Shown piece by piece: positions 26,333-35,485 of a stretch of 64,000 nucleotides of DNA. Source of the DNA: Pseudolabrys sp. (GTDB lineage Bacteria; Pseudomonadota; Alphaproteobacteria; Rhizobiales; Xanthobacteraceae); the NCBI GenBank assembly GCA_030684935.1, contig JAUXXH010000011.1, positions 58,670 through 122,669 on the forward strand, written 5' to 3'. The translations under genes and the position numbers were made by a program. The notes beneath the pieces are model-generated. The model made no database searches. It was not told the DNA's origin and saw nothing but the letters and a program-made list of their open reading frames with translations. Positions within the stretch are counted from its first letter, which is position 1, and the number at the start of each line of letters is the position of its first letter.

Positions 26333-27082
26333 ATGGCCGACCCGATTAAACAGTTTGAGATTGTCGACCTGTTTCCGATCGCCAGAATCGGCAATACCGA
26401 CATCGCCTTCACCAATTCGGCGGCCTTCATGGTGCTCGCCGTCGGCGGCATCACCACCTTCCTGCTGGCGACCACGCGGCGCCGCGAAGTGGTGCCGGGC
26501 CGCATGCAGTCGATCGCCGAACTGTCCTACGAGTTCGTCGCCAATACCCTGCAGACGACGGCCGGCAAGGAAGGGATGAAGTTCTTCCCCTTCGTTTTCT
26601 CGCTGTTCATGTTCATCCTGATCGCCAATCTGATCGGCCTCATTCCCTACGCCTTCACCATCACCTCGCACATCGTCGTCACGCTGGCGCTGTCGATGAG
26701 CGTGTTCCTGACCGTGCTGATCTACGGTTTCTGGAAGAACGGGCTGCACTTCTTCAACCTGTTCGTGCCGAAGGGCGTACCGCTCTACATTCTGCCGCTG
26801 ATCGTGTTCATCGAGGTGCTGTCGTTCATTTCGCGCCCGGTGTCGCACAGCGTGCGTCTGTTCGCGAACCTGCTCGCCGGCCACATCACGCTCAAGGTTT
26901 TCGCCGGTTTCATCACTTTGCTGGGCGGCCTCGGCATCGCCGGCATCATCGGCGCGACGCTGCCGCTGGCGCTGGTGGTGGCATTCTTCGCGCTCGAGCT
27001 TCTGGTCGCCTTTCTGCAAGCCTACGTCTTCGCCATCCTCACCTGCATCTATATCAACGATGCCATTCACCCGGGCCACTAA
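26333..27082 (+). CDS. atpB: F0F1 ATP synthase subunit a
   Basis: The 249-residue membrane subunit forming the two proton half-channels. Five to six helices are visible, and the essential arginine is Arg175 in [14 protein letters not shown]. The N terminus [15 protein letters not shown] is typical of alphaproteobacteria. It is followed by atpE after 31 bases. The F1 genes are not in the window, as is usual for this group where F0 and F1 operons are separate. Confidence 0.97.
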   Translation: MADPIKQFEIVDLFPIARIGNTDIAFTNSAAFMVLAVGGITTFLLATTRRREVVPGRMQSIAELSYEFVANTLQTTAGKEGMKFFPFVFSLFMFILIANLIGLIPYAFTITSHIVVTLALSMSVFLTVLIYGFWKNGLHFFNLFVPKGVPLYILPLIVFIEVLSFISRPVSHSVRLFANLLAGHITLKVFAGFITLLGGLGIAGIIGATLPLALVVAFFALELLVAFLQAYVFAILTCIYINDAIHPGH

Positions 27083-27113
27083 GGCCTGACACGTTCTAGA
27101 AAAGGAGTTCGAC

Positions 27114-27341
27114 ATGGATCCAGTGGCAGCAAAATACATCGGTGCCGGCATCGCCTGCATCGGCATGGGTCTGGCCGGCCTCGGCGTCGGTACGATTTTC
27201 AGCCAGTATCTGGCCGCCGCGCTGCGTAACCCGTCGGCCGCGCCGGGACAGTTCGGCAACCTGATCATCGGCTTCGCCGTGACCGAAGCGCTCGGCATCT
27301 TCTCGCTGCTGATCGCGCTGCTGCTTCTGTTCGCCGTCTAG
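27114..27341 (+). CDS. atpE: F0F1 ATP synthase subunit c
   Basis: A 75-residue hairpin of two transmembrane helices joined by the polar loop RNPSAAPGQ. The ion-binding carboxylate is Glu58 ([10 protein letters not shown]). Ten to fifteen copies form the rotor ring. AAAAGGAG precedes the start codon with ideal spacing, in line with the high expression needed for this subunit. Confidence 0.97.
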   Translation: MDPVAAKYIGAGIACIGMGLAGLGVGTIFSQYLAAALRNPSAAPGQFGNLIIGFAVTEALGIFSLLIALLLLFAV

Positions 27342-27359
27342 TCCAGGCAAGGCGTTCCG

Positions 27360-27896
27360 ATGGCCACCACAACGGCACAAACCGGGCAATCCACGGGAGC
27401 GGCGGCGCCTTTTCCGCCGTTCAACGCGGATACGTTTGCCTCGCAGCTGTTCTGGCTGGCCCTCTGCTTCATCTTCCTGCTGGTGATGATGTGGAAGGTG
27501 GCGCTGCCGCGCATTGGCGGGATCATCGACAACCGCTTGCAGCGGATTTCCGGTGATCTGGCTGAGGCCGCGGCGCTGAAGGGGCAATCGGACGACGCCA
27601 TCGCCGCCTACGAGAAGGCGCTGGCCGACGCCCGGGCCCGCGCCCAGGCGATCGCCAACGAGACCCGCGACAAGCAGGCGGCGGAAGCCGACCTGACCCG
27701 CAAGCGGCTCGAGGATGAGCTGAACGTCAAGCTGGCGGACGCCGAAAAGACCATCGCTGCCACCAAGACCGCGGCGATGTCCAATGTGCGCGGCATCGCT
27801 GCCGACGCGACCAAGGCGATCGTCGAGCGGCTGATCGGCAAGGCGCCGTCCGACAGCGCCGTCGACGCCGCCGTCGCCGACACGCTCAAGCGCTGA
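27360..27896 (+). CDS. atpG: F0F1 ATP synthase subunit b'
   Basis: A 178-residue peripheral-stalk subunit with an N-terminal membrane anchor ([22 protein letters not shown]) and a long alanine/glutamate/lysine coiled coil. Having both b' and b, rather than two identical b subunits, is typical of photosynthetic bacteria and many alphaproteobacteria. It follows atpE by 18 bases and precedes atpF by 10. Confidence 0.93.
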   Translation: MATTTAQTGQSTGAAAPFPPFNADTFASQLFWLALCFIFLLVMMWKVALPRIGGIIDNRLQRISGDLAEAAALKGQSDDAIAAYEKALADARARAQAIANETRDKQAAEADLTRKRLEDELNVKLADAEKTIAATKTAAMSNVRGIAADATKAIVERLIGKAPSDSAVDAAVADTLKR

Positions 27897-27906
27897 CGAG
27901 GGCCCG

Positions 27907-28392
27907 ATGCTGAACAATCCGGACACCTGGGTCGCCGTCGCCTTCGTCATCTTCATCGGCGGATTGGGCTATCTCGGCGTCCACCGCCTGATCGGCAAGG
28001 CGCTCGACGACCGCGCCGCGCGGATCAAGGCCGAGCTGGACGAAGCCCGCAAGCTCAAGGAAGAAGCCGCCCAGTTGCTGGCGCAGTACCAGCGCAAGCG
28101 GCAGGAGGCCGAGGGCGAAGCGCAGGAAATCATCGCCAGCGCCAAGGCCGAGGCCGACCGCATGGCGGTCGAGGCCAAGGCCAAGATCGAGGAATTCGTC
28201 GCCCGCCGCACCAAGATGGCCGAGGCCAAGATCGCCCAGGCCGAGGCCCAGGCGACCGCCGACGTGCGTGCCGCCGCTGCCGACGCTGCCGTCGCTGCCG
28301 CCGAAAGAATCCTCACCCAGGAAACCAAAGGCAGCCTGGGCGGCGAACTGATCGCCAAGGGCATCGACGACGTCCGCAAAAAGCTGAACTAA
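27907..28392 (+). CDS. atpF: F0F1 ATP synthase subunit b
   Basis: A 161-residue stalk subunit. One membrane helix ([23 protein letters not shown]) precedes a coiled coil ([33 protein letters not shown]). Together with b' it links the membrane a subunit to F1. It is the last gene of the operon; a short hairpin and T run follow. Confidence 0.95.
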   Translation: MLNNPDTWVAVAFVIFIGGLGYLGVHRLIGKALDDRAARIKAELDEARKLKEEAAQLLAQYQRKRQEAEGEAQEIIASAKAEADRMAVEAKAKIEEFVARRTKMAEAKIAQAEAQATADVRAAAADAAVAAAERILTQETKGSLGGELIAKGIDDVRKKLN

Positions 28393-28423
28393 CAGGCGTA
28401 TTCAGGCGCCTGGACGCCGGTGC

Positions 28424-28445
28424 GCGGCCGTGCCGCAGTTTTTTT
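28424..28445 (+). terminator. Probable terminator of the F0 operon
   Basis: GCGGC (28424-28428) and GCCGC (28432-28436) form a short stem with a 3-base loop, followed by AG and seven T residues. The stem is short but the T run and the position, 32 bases after atpF, fit a terminator. Confidence 0.5.
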
Positions 28446-28571
28446 CCCCGCAGTTAGACCCATCCCGGAACTCGGCGCTTTGCGTCCGGGCGCGGTACTC
28501 CTATCCTTGCATGAGTGATTCGTTTGTTTTGTGCGCGTGATTTGTCCGCGTAGCCGATCCGTCCCCAATTT

Positions 28572-29264
28572 TTGAAAGCATGCCGGAAAGCCCGGCCGAG
28601 GCCGCCCGTGGTCATTTTCGACTGCAATGGCGTGCTCGTCGACAGCGAGCCGCTGGCAACCGCGATCGTATCGCAGGAGTTCATGCGCGCCGGTTTCGCG
28701 CTGACTCCGGATATTGTCGCGCGCTATTTCACCGGCCGCCGCCATGCCGACATGTTCGCCGAAGTCGAAATCGCGACCGGCCGCAAGCTGCCGGCCGATT
28801 TTCCCGCCATCGTCGCCAGCGCCACGCTGCGGCGCTTCCGCGCCGAACTGCGGGCGACCCGGCACGTCGCCCACGCACTGACCTGGATCCGCGGGCCGAA
28901 ATGCGTGGCCTCCTCGTCCTCGCTCGACCGCATCCGGGTCAGCCTGGAGAGCACCGACCTGATCCGCTATTTCGAGCCCAATCTGTTTTCCGCCGGCGAT
29001 GTGCCCCGCGGCAAGCCGGCGCCCGACCTGTTCCTGCACGTCGCCGCCCGGATGAAGGTCAACCCCGGCGACTGCGTGGTGGTCGAGGATTCGCCGGTCG
29101 GTGTCGCCGCCGGTGTCGCCGCCGGCATGTCCGTGATCGGCTTCGTCGGCGGCAGCCATGCCGGTAGCCAGCTCGGCAACAGCCTGCGCACGGCCGGCGC
29201 GCGCGCCGTGATTTCCGACATGCGCGCCCTCAAGGGCACCATCATCGACCTGCGCGGCTGGTAG
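28572..29264 (+). CDS. HAD-superfamily phosphatase with Asp-to-Asn substitution
   Basis: A 230-residue HAD hydrolase of the beta-phosphoglucomutase/phosphoglycolate phosphatase type. Motif I is FDCNGVLVDSEP: the nucleophile Asp is kept but the second Asp of DxD, the general acid-base, is Asn. Motif II (ASSSS), the lysine in GKPAPDLF and motif IV (VVEDSPVGV) are intact. The start is uncertain: TTG 28572 is the first frame start and GTG 28608 is an alternative just before the motif; neither has a good ribosome-binding site. The substrate is unknown. Confidence 0.8.
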   Translation: MKACRKARPRPPVVIFDCNGVLVDSEPLATAIVSQEFMRAGFALTPDIVARYFTGRRHADMFAEVEIATGRKLPADFPAIVASATLRRFRAELRATRHVAHALTWIRGPKCVASSSSLDRIRVSLESTDLIRYFEPNLFSAGDVPRGKPAPDLFLHVAARMKVNPGDCVVVEDSPVGVAAGVAAGMSVIGFVGGSHAGSQLGNSLRTAGARAVISDMRALKGTIIDLRGW

Positions 29265-29289
29265 CCCCGGCTTTAGACAGCGTTCGGCC

Positions 29290-29952
29290 TTAACGCTTGC
29301 GCGGCGCCGGACGCCTTCGTTCCGGTGGGGCAACCGGATCGAAACCGACATAGACAATGTAGGCATCGATCAGCCCCAGCGGCTGCGGCAGCGGGAAGGT
29401 GATCTCGGAATCGACATGGGTGAACACAACGCGGTCGACCGCCGAACTGACGGTGACCGGCACCCGCGCCAGCTTCGACACGATGGTCTTCGGATTCGGC
29501 CCTTCCTGCACCACCGCGAGGCGCAGCGGCACATCGACGGTACCGGGCGCGCCGGCGGGGCCGGTGATGATGCGGCCTTCGACGCCGACCTTCATGGTCA
29601 TGACGCCGGCATTGACCTGGCATTCCCGCGCAGTGCGAAGGATGGTGCCCTGATAGCGTACGTCGAGCGCGGCCGGCGCGGGGTCGCCCGGCTTGCTGCC
29701 GACGACCAGCGTCGCGGCTCCGGTCCGCACATCGACACTGGGACACTCGAGATCGTCGGTCGCCGGCGCCGCAGCCGTCGCGGCAGCACCCGGATTGGTG
29801 TTGGTCGCCTTCGACGAGGAACTGAACATATCCAGCGGCGATGTGCTGAGCAGGCTGCTGCTGCCACAGGCCGCCAGCGCCAGCGCACCGCCCAACAACA
29901 CAATGGCGCGCGCGCCTATCCGCGACCCTCGTCGATGGTGCTCCCCAAGCAT
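29290..29952 (-). CDS. Putative outer-membrane lipoprotein
   Basis: A 220-residue protein with a lipobox (LALAACGSSS, lipidated Cys29). The signal sequence is preceded by the basic region HHRRGSRIGAR. The mature part starts with a low-complexity Ser/Thr/Ala linker and continues as a beta-rich domain (YQGTILRTARECQV..GRIITGPAGAPGTVDVPLRLAVVQEG..), with two Cys residues that may form a disulphide. No family is recognised, although it is probably conserved in related genera. It converges with the HAD gene. Confidence 0.75.
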   Translation of the reverse strand: MLGEHHRRGSRIGARAIVLLGGALALAACGSSSLLSTSPLDMFSSSSKATNTNPGAAATAAAPATDDLECPSVDVRTGAATLVVGSKPGDPAPAALDVRYQGTILRTARECQVNAGVMTMKVGVEGRIITGPAGAPGTVDVPLRLAVVQEGPNPKTIVSKLARVPVTVSSAVDRVVFTHVDSEITFPLPQPLGLIDAYIVYVGFDPVAPPERRRPAPRKR

Positions 29953-30040
29953 TTTCTCACTCACTTTTATGGAACTGGACGGCGCCCTTATAGCAAGCCA
30001 AGCGTGGCAAGCCCAAGGCGGCGAGGACAAAGCAGGACCG

Positions 30041-30625
30041 TCAGGACGGGTCGTCCTGCAGGCGGGCATACAGCAGATGGTCCTGCCAAACCCCATTGAT
30101 ACAGAGATAGGCGCGCGCATAGCCTTCGCGCGTGAATCCGGTCTTTTCCAGCAGCCGCACCGATGCGGCATTGCCGGGAATGCAGGCCGCCTCGAGCCGG
30201 TGCAGCCGCAGGGTCCGGAAACCGAACGGGACCAGCGCCCGCATGGCCGCGGACATGTAGCCGCGGCGGGCGAACGGCGCCCCGATCCAGTAACCGATGC
30301 TGCCGGCCTGCGCCACGCCGCGCCGGATATTGGCCAGCGTCAGCCCGCCGACCAGCGCATTGTCCTCGCTGCGGAAGATCAGGAAAGCGTAGGCCAGATC
30401 GTTGCGCTGGTCCTCGGCATAGCGCTTGAGCCGCCGCCGGAACGCGCCGCGGGTCAGATCGTCGGCCGGCCAGATCGGCTCCCACGGCGTCAGAAAGCTG
30501 CGGCTGGACTCACGCAGCGCCGCCCACTCGGCATGGTCGCTGCTCTGCGGCGCGCGCAGTATGACCCCGGCGCCGGTAATGGCCGGCATCGGTTCGCTGA
30601 AGCTGACGGAGCGGAAGAACGCCAT
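30041..30625 (-). CDS. GNAT-family N-acetyltransferase (RimJ/RimL type)
   Basis: A 194-residue acetyltransferase. The CoA-binding strand-loop appears as SIGYWIGAPFARRGYMSAAMRAL and the C-terminal block RLEAACIPGNAASVRLLEKTGFTREGYARAYL is the RimJ/RimL signature, suggesting N-terminal acetylation of a protein, often ribosomal. The start at 30625 gives MAFFRSVSF; an in-frame ATG at 30658 would overlap the M16 gene. It is the last gene of a thrC-M16-GNAT run. Confidence 0.88.
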   Translation of the reverse strand: MAFFRSVSFSEPMPAITGAGVILRAPQSSDHAEWAALRESSRSFLTPWEPIWPADDLTRGAFRRRLKRYAEDQRNDLAYAFLIFRSEDNALVGGLTLANIRRGVAQAGSIGYWIGAPFARRGYMSAAMRALVPFGFRTLRLHRLEAACIPGNAASVRLLEKTGFTREGYARAYLCINGVWQDHLLYARLQDDPS

Positions 30626-30654
30626 GGACGATCTCGACCGGTCCCTGCCCTGTA

Positions 30655-31926
30655 TCAAGCGGCCCGGCGAACCAGACTTTCAGCAATCGCCGCCGTGCTT
30701 TCAAGCCCGTTGCCGGGCCCGAGCGCAGCGATGGCCGGACGGCTGCGCCGGATCAGCGCATAGCCCGCGGCACAGGCACTCTCGACCGTCACCGCGTCGA
30801 CCTTGGCGACGATCTCGTCGAGCGGGATCGGCCGGCCATAGGCCAGCATCTGCCGCGCCAGCTGGCCGATGCGCGCTTCGGAGCTTTCCAGCGCCATCAG
30901 CAGGCCGGCCTTCATCTGCGCCTTGGCGCGGGCGACCTCGGCCTCGGTGATGGTCTCGGTCGCCTTGGCGATTTCGTCAATCACCACCCGCATCAGTTCG
31001 GGGGCATCGGTCTCGTCGGTGCCGGCATAGAGGCCGAACATGCCCGTGTCGGAATACGGCATGTGGAAGGCCTGGATCGTGTAGCAGAGGCCGCGGATCT
31101 CGCGCACCTCCTGAAACAGGCGCGAGGACATGCCGCCGCCCAGCACATTGGTGAAGACCTGCAGGCTGTAAAGCGTCGGATCGCCGACCGGCAACCCCTG
31201 CAATGCCATGGCGATATGCACCTGCTCGAGATCGCGGGTCTCGACCCGCGTGCCGCCGTGGAAATGCGCTGCCTCGGGCATCGGCGCGTCGGGACCGACG
31301 AAGCTGCCGAAGCGCCTTTCGACTTCGGCGACAACCGCCTCGTGGTCGACGGCGCCGGCGGCCGCCACTAGCATGTTCGGCGCGCGATAATTGCGCGACA
31401 GGTAGGCGCGCAGCCGCGTCGAGTTGAACGAGCGCACGGTTTCCGGCGTGCCGAGAATCGAGCGGCCGACCGGCTGCTGCGGAAAGGCGGTTTCCTGCAA
31501 CCGGTCAAACACAAGATCATCGGGCGCATCTTCGGTGGCGCCGATCTCCTGGACGATGACGTTCTGCTCGCGGCGCAGCTCTTCGGGATCGAACGACGGC
31601 TCCGACAGAATGTCGGCCAGCACTTCGAGCGCCAGCGGCACGTCGGCCTTCAGCACGCGGGCGAAATAGCCGGTGCTTTCGACGCTGGTGGCGGCGTTGA
31701 GATCGCCGCCGACCGCTTCGATCGATTCGGCGATCTGGCGGGCGGTGCGCAGCTTGGTGCCTTTGAACGCCATGTGTTCGAGCAGATGCGAGATGCCGTG
31801 TTCGTCCAGCCGCTCGTCGCGGCTGCCGGACCCGGTCCAGACGCCGAGCGAGGCGCTCTCCAGATGCGGCATGCGATCGGTTACCACCGACAGGCCGGAC
31901 GGAAGCCGGGTAATTTCAACGCTCAT
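30655..31926 (-). CDS. M16-family zinc processing peptidase
   Basis: A 423-residue pitrilysin/mitochondrial-processing-peptidase-like enzyme. The inverted zinc motif HxxEH is at 47-51 (HLLEH), the distal glutamate lies in the conserved EEELRREQNVIVQEI region, and the substrate-binding R/Y pair region (GMSSRLFQEVREIRGLCYTI) is in the C-terminal half. It overlaps thrC by four bases (ATGA) and is translationally coupled to it. The thrC-M16 pairing is common in alphaproteobacteria, its biological meaning unclear. Confidence 0.93.
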   Translation of the reverse strand: MSVEITRLPSGLSVVTDRMPHLESASLGVWTGSGSRDERLDEHGISHLLEHMAFKGTKLRTARQIAESIEAVGGDLNAATSVESTGYFARVLKADVPLALEVLADILSEPSFDPEELRREQNVIVQEIGATEDAPDDLVFDRLQETAFPQQPVGRSILGTPETVRSFNSTRLRAYLSRNYRAPNMLVAAAGAVDHEAVVAEVERRFGSFVGPDAPMPEAAHFHGGTRVETRDLEQVHIAMALQGLPVGDPTLYSLQVFTNVLGGGMSSRLFQEVREIRGLCYTIQAFHMPYSDTGMFGLYAGTDETDAPELMRVVIDEIAKATETITEAEVARAKAQMKAGLLMALESSEARIGQLARQMLAYGRPIPLDEIVAKVDAVTVESACAAGYALIRRSRPAIAALGPGNGLESTAAIAESLVRRAA

Positions 31927-33338
31927 GCCGCTGCTCCTTCACGCGTCGCGCGCGATGCCGACGCTACGAATTCTTCCACCGCCGCCTGATCGGCGGGCAG
32001 TACCTTGATCTTCTCCGGCCGCGACGCGAGGTCGGCAAGCCAATCTGGGAGTGCGGGGGTGATACCGCAAGCGGCTTCCACGGCGTCCGGGAACTTGGCC
32101 GGATGCGCGGTTGACAGCACCACCATCGGCACAGCGGGGTCGCGGGTCTCTTTCTCGGCCACCGCCAAAGCGACCGCGGTATGCGGATCGGCGCAATAAC
32201 CGGCCTCACGCACCCACGCGCGAATCGTCGCCGCGCTTTCGTCCTCGTCGGCGCGATCGGCGCCGAACAGGGCGCGCATGGCCGTCAGCGCCGGCGTCGG
32301 TACGGCAAAGCGCCGCGACTGCGCCAGCGAGCCCATCAACGCCCGCACGGTATCGGCGTCGCGGCCGCAGGTCTCGAACAGCAGCCGCTCGAAATTCGAC
32401 GACACCTGAATGTCCATCGACGGCGACGTGGTTGGCGTCACGCCCCTGATCTCGTATTCGCCGGTGGCCAGTGTGCGCGCCAGGATGTCGTTGACGTTGG
32501 TCGCAATGACCAGCCGGTCGATTGGCAGGCCCATGCGGGACGCGACATAACCGGCATAGACGTCGCCGAAATTGCCGGTCGGCACGGTGAAGGCCACTTT
32601 CCGGTGCGGCGCGCCGAGCGCCACCGCGGCGGTAAAATAATAGACCACCTGGGCGACGATACGCGCCCAGTTGATCGAATTGACGCCGGAGAGGCGCACT
32701 TTGTCGCGAAAGGCATGATGGTTGAACATCGCCTTCACCAGCGCCTGGCAGTCGTCGAAATTGCCGTCGATCGCCAGGGCATGAACGTTGGCGTCCGGCA
32801 CCGAGGTCATCATGCGGCGCTGCACGTCGGAGACGCGGCCATGCGGATACAGCGCGATGACGTCGACCTGGGAGCGGCCGCGGAATGCCTCGATCGCGGC
32901 GCCGCCGGTGTCGCCGGAGGTGGCAACGACGATGGTGGTGCGCTCGCCGCGCTGTTGCAGCGCGTGGTCCATCAGCCGCGCCACCAACTGCATGGCGAGG
33001 TCCTTGAACGCCAGCGTCGGGCCGTGAAACAGCTCGAGCACGAACAGGTTGTCGCCGAGCTGCACCAGCGGCGCCGTGGCCGGATGGCGGAACGTGCCAT
33101 AGGCCTCGCGCGCCATCCGCGCCAGGTCGGCCTCGGCGATACTGTCGCCGACAAACGGCTTGATGACCTCGACCGCGACCTCGGCATAGGGCCGCCCGGC
33201 AAAGCCGGCGACGGTCTCCGGCGACAGCGCCGGCCAGCTCTCCGGCACATAGAGGCCGCCGTCACGGGCCAGGCCGGCCAGCATCGCCGAGACGAAATCG
33301 AGCGAGGCGGCTTCGCCCCGGGTTGAAACATAACGCAT
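31923..33338 (-). CDS. thrC: Threonine synthase
   Basis: A 471-residue pyridoxal phosphate enzyme converting O-phosphohomoserine to threonine. The N terminus MRYVSTRGEA, the cofactor lysine Lys112 in HGPTLAFKDLAMQ, SGDTGGAAIEAF (phosphate-binding) and the SNFERLLFE block identify it. The start at 33338 is the usual one; upstream in-frame residues are not conserved. It lies downstream of the SURF1-COX region on the same strand, with an SDR gene between. Confidence 0.96.
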   Translation of the reverse strand: MRYVSTRGEAASLDFVSAMLAGLARDGGLYVPESWPALSPETVAGFAGRPYAEVAVEVIKPFVGDSIAEADLARMAREAYGTFRHPATAPLVQLGDNLFVLELFHGPTLAFKDLAMQLVARLMDHALQQRGERTTIVVATSGDTGGAAIEAFRGRSQVDVIALYPHGRVSDVQRRMMTSVPDANVHALAIDGNFDDCQALVKAMFNHHAFRDKVRLSGVNSINWARIVAQVVYYFTAAVALGAPHRKVAFTVPTGNFGDVYAGYVASRMGLPIDRLVIATNVNDILARTLATGEYEIRGVTPTTSPSMDIQVSSNFERLLFETCGRDADTVRALMGSLAQSRRFAVPTPALTAMRALFGADRADEDESAATIRAWVREAGYCADPHTAVALAVAEKETRDPAVPMVVLSTAHPAKFPDAVEAACGITPALPDWLADLASRPEKIKVLPADQAAVEEFVASASRATREGAAA

Positions 33339-33458
33339 TGAAACTTCTAACGTTTTAAGCCAAAGCGGCCGGGATTGTGGCCACACTAGCCTTGCGCCGG
33401 GGCTTGCACAAGAAAGCCCGCTTGTGGCCGTCGGAAGGGCCGTTGCGCCGATCGGGCG

Positions 33459-34163
33459 TCAGACGATCAGCCCGCCGCCGTCGATGTAGACAATCGAGCC
33501 GCTGGCGAAGCCGTTCAGCATGAAGGCGTGGATCTGGCGCGCCAGATCGTCGGCGACGCCGACGCGTCCGGCCGGCAGGCCCGCTGCAACCTTGGCCAGC
33601 ATGTCGTTGCGGGCGGCTTCCGGCATGGCGGCGCGGATCGGCGTGTCGACGATGCCCGGCGAGACGCAGTTGACGCGGATCGGCGCCATCTCCAGCGCCA
33701 GCGCGCGGGTCAGCGACTCCAGCGCGCCGTTGGCGGCGCTGACGATGGCGGAGTTCGGCCGCGGCCGCAGGCTGAGGAAACCCGATGTCAGGGTCAGCGA
33801 TCCCCCGGCACTGATCTGGGCGGCGCGGGCGACGCGCCAGGCGCCCCAGAACTTGCCTTCCATGGTGGCGCGCACGTCGTCCATCGACACGGTCTTGAAC
33901 GGGCCGGAGCGAAGCTGGGCGGCGGTCACCACCACGTGGTCGACCGCGCCGCAGGTGCGGAACAAGTTGGCGACGCTGTCGTCGCTGGTGACGTCGGTGG
34001 CGATGGCGGTGGCGCCGATCCTGTCGGCGGCGGCTTTCAATCGCTCGGCATTGCGGGAGGCAATGATGACGTCGGCGCCTTCCCTTTTCGCCAGTTCGGC
34101 GGTGGCCAGACCGATACCGGAAGAACCTCCGACGACGACGACTTTCTTGCCCGCAAGCGACAT
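33459..34163 (-). CDS. Short-chain dehydrogenase/reductase
   Basis: A 234-residue SDR. The cofactor loop is VVVVGGSSGIGLATAELAKREGADVIIASRNAERL, so NADP(H) is favoured by the Ser-Arg-Asn after strand two. The usual Tyr-x-x-x-Lys is not obvious: at the expected place stands SAANGALESLTRAL, with no Tyr-Lys pair, which resembles atypical SDRs. The start at 34163 follows AAGGAAACATC. It interrupts the usual SURF1-thrC order. The substrate is unknown. Confidence 0.85.
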   Translation of the reverse strand: MSLAGKKVVVVGGSSGIGLATAELAKREGADVIIASRNAERLKAAADRIGATAIATDVTSDDSVANLFRTCGAVDHVVVTAAQLRSGPFKTVSMDDVRATMEGKFWGAWRVARAAQISAGGSLTLTSGFLSLRPRPNSAIVSAANGALESLTRALALEMAPIRVNCVSPGIVDTPIRAAMPEAARNDMLAKVAAGLPAGRVGVADDLARQIHAFMLNGFASGSIVYIDGGGLIV

Positions 34164-34277
34164 GATGTTTCCTTCGATTTCGTTTTTCAGAATGGTCTGG
34201 TGACGCGCGGGGCGCACTAAATCACGGCGCGGCTGCTGCAACAATATGCGCAGGCATTTCACATTGAGAAATGACGA

Positions 34278-35027
34278 TCAGCGGCGGCGCAGGCGACCGA
34301 CCAGCCAGACGAGATAGACGCCGGCCAGCGCCAGCGCGAGGCCGAACCAGGTGACGACGTATTGCAGATGATTGTTCGGCAGGTTGACTTCCAGCTTGCC
34401 CGGCAGCGGCAACCCGCCCGGCGGCACCGGCGCCTCCTGGTCGATGTAGAAGGGCGCGGCGCTTGCCCACTTCTTTGCATCGGAAATCGCTTTGGGATCG
34501 CGGACATACCAAAGATTGCCCGTGACATCGTCGGCCGGCGTGAAGGTGCCGCGCGGCTCCGTCCAGCGCATCACGCCCGTGACATCGACGATCCCGCGCG
34601 GCGCACCGAGGCTGCGGGTCGACGCGTCCTTGCGGTCGACCGGCACGAAGCCGCGGTTGATGATGACGACACTGCCGCCGGCCAGCCGCGCCGGGGACAG
34701 CACCCAGTAGCCCGGCCCCTTGACGTCCGGCCGCAGCGGCGAGCCGGCGGTATAGACCAGCGCCTCTTCGCCTTCGATGAACTCGGCCGGAAACGTAACG
34801 CGGGTAAACTCGTCGCGGTCCTGTACCAGACGCGGCCAGTCGGCGCGCGGCGCCAGATCCTTCGGCGGACCGGCCAGCCGCGTGTTCAGCGAGAGGATCA
34901 GATCCTCTTTCCAGACCTTGCGGTCCATCTGCCACTTGCCGAAACCGATCAACAGGGAAATGGCGGCAAGCGCAAACAGCGTCGGCACGACGATGCCGCG
35001 CCTGCGCATTTCACTGGGCATGCTCAC
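34278..35027 (-). CDS. SURF1-family cytochrome oxidase assembly protein
   Basis: A 249-residue protein with one membrane helix at each end (VVPTLFALAAISLLIGFGKWQMDRK and WFGLALALAGVYLVWLV) and a periplasmic domain between them. SURF1 delivers or stabilises heme a during assembly of the aa3 oxidase. The conserved GxWQ-type motif appears here as FGKWQMDRK. Its start overlaps the DUF983 stop by four bases, indicating coupled translation. Confidence 0.93.
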   Translation of the reverse strand: MSMPSEMRRRGIVVPTLFALAAISLLIGFGKWQMDRKVWKEDLILSLNTRLAGPPKDLAPRADWPRLVQDRDEFTRVTFPAEFIEGEEALVYTAGSPLRPDVKGPGYWVLSPARLAGGSVVIINRGFVPVDRKDASTRSLGAPRGIVDVTGVMRWTEPRGTFTPADDVTGNLWYVRDPKAISDAKKWASAAPFYIDQEAPVPPGGLPLPGKLEVNLPNNHLQYVVTWFGLALALAGVYLVWLVGRLRRR

Positions 35028-35410
35028 GCGTCACCCTGGCGCTCGCGGCGTCCCTCGGCCGCCTTGTGATGGTACTGGAGCGCGATCAGCAGGCCCTTGA
35101 TCGGTCGCAGCGGCCCCAGCGTCACCAGCAGCACGCCGGGCAGCCACAGCGCCGCGTGCAGCCAATAGGGCGGTTGATAGACCACCTCGGTCAGCAGCGC
35201 CGCGAACACGACCAGAGCGCCGCCAATCAGGATCACAAAAACGGCCGGCCCATCGCCGGAATCGGCAAAGCAGTAGTCGAGCCCGCATTTCTCGCAAGAC
35301 GGCCGCAGCCCGAGAAATCCCTTGAACAGCCGGCCCTCGCCACAGGCAGGGCAGCGGCCGAGCAGACCTCGAGCGATAGGCAATACCGGCGGCGTGACAG
35401 GTTCAACCAT
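35024..35410 (-). CDS. DUF983 zinc-ribbon-like membrane protein
   Basis: A 128-residue protein with a treble of cysteine motifs (GRCPACGEGRLFKGFL and PSCEKCGLDY) before two membrane helices. DUF983 proteins are found between ctaE and SURF1 in alphaproteobacteria and are assumed to help oxidase biogenesis. It follows ctaE after 75 bases that contain a terminator-like hairpin, and overlaps the SURF1 gene by four bases. Confidence 0.92.
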   Translation of the reverse strand: MVEPVTPPVLPIARGLLGRCPACGEGRLFKGFLGLRPSCEKCGLDYCFADSGDGPAVFVILIGGALVVFAALLTEVVYQPPYWLHAALWLPGVLLVTLGPLRPIKGLLIALQYHHKAAEGRRERQGDA

Positions 35411-35436
35411 GGTTCATTGGGTCCAGCCTTGAATGC

Positions 35437-35460
35437 AAAAGGGCGGCGTTGCCGCCGCCC
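35437..35460 (-). terminator. Hairpin with T run between ctaE and DUF983
   Basis: On the minus strand GGGCGGCG pairs with CGCCGCCC around the GNRA loop GCAA, and TTTT follows. The 8-bp stem is perfect. Sitting inside the oxidase cluster, it could end or attenuate transcription so that the structural genes are made in excess over the assembly genes. Confidence 0.65.
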
Positions 35461-35485
35461 CTTCGCGCATCCGTACGCGCCGTCG

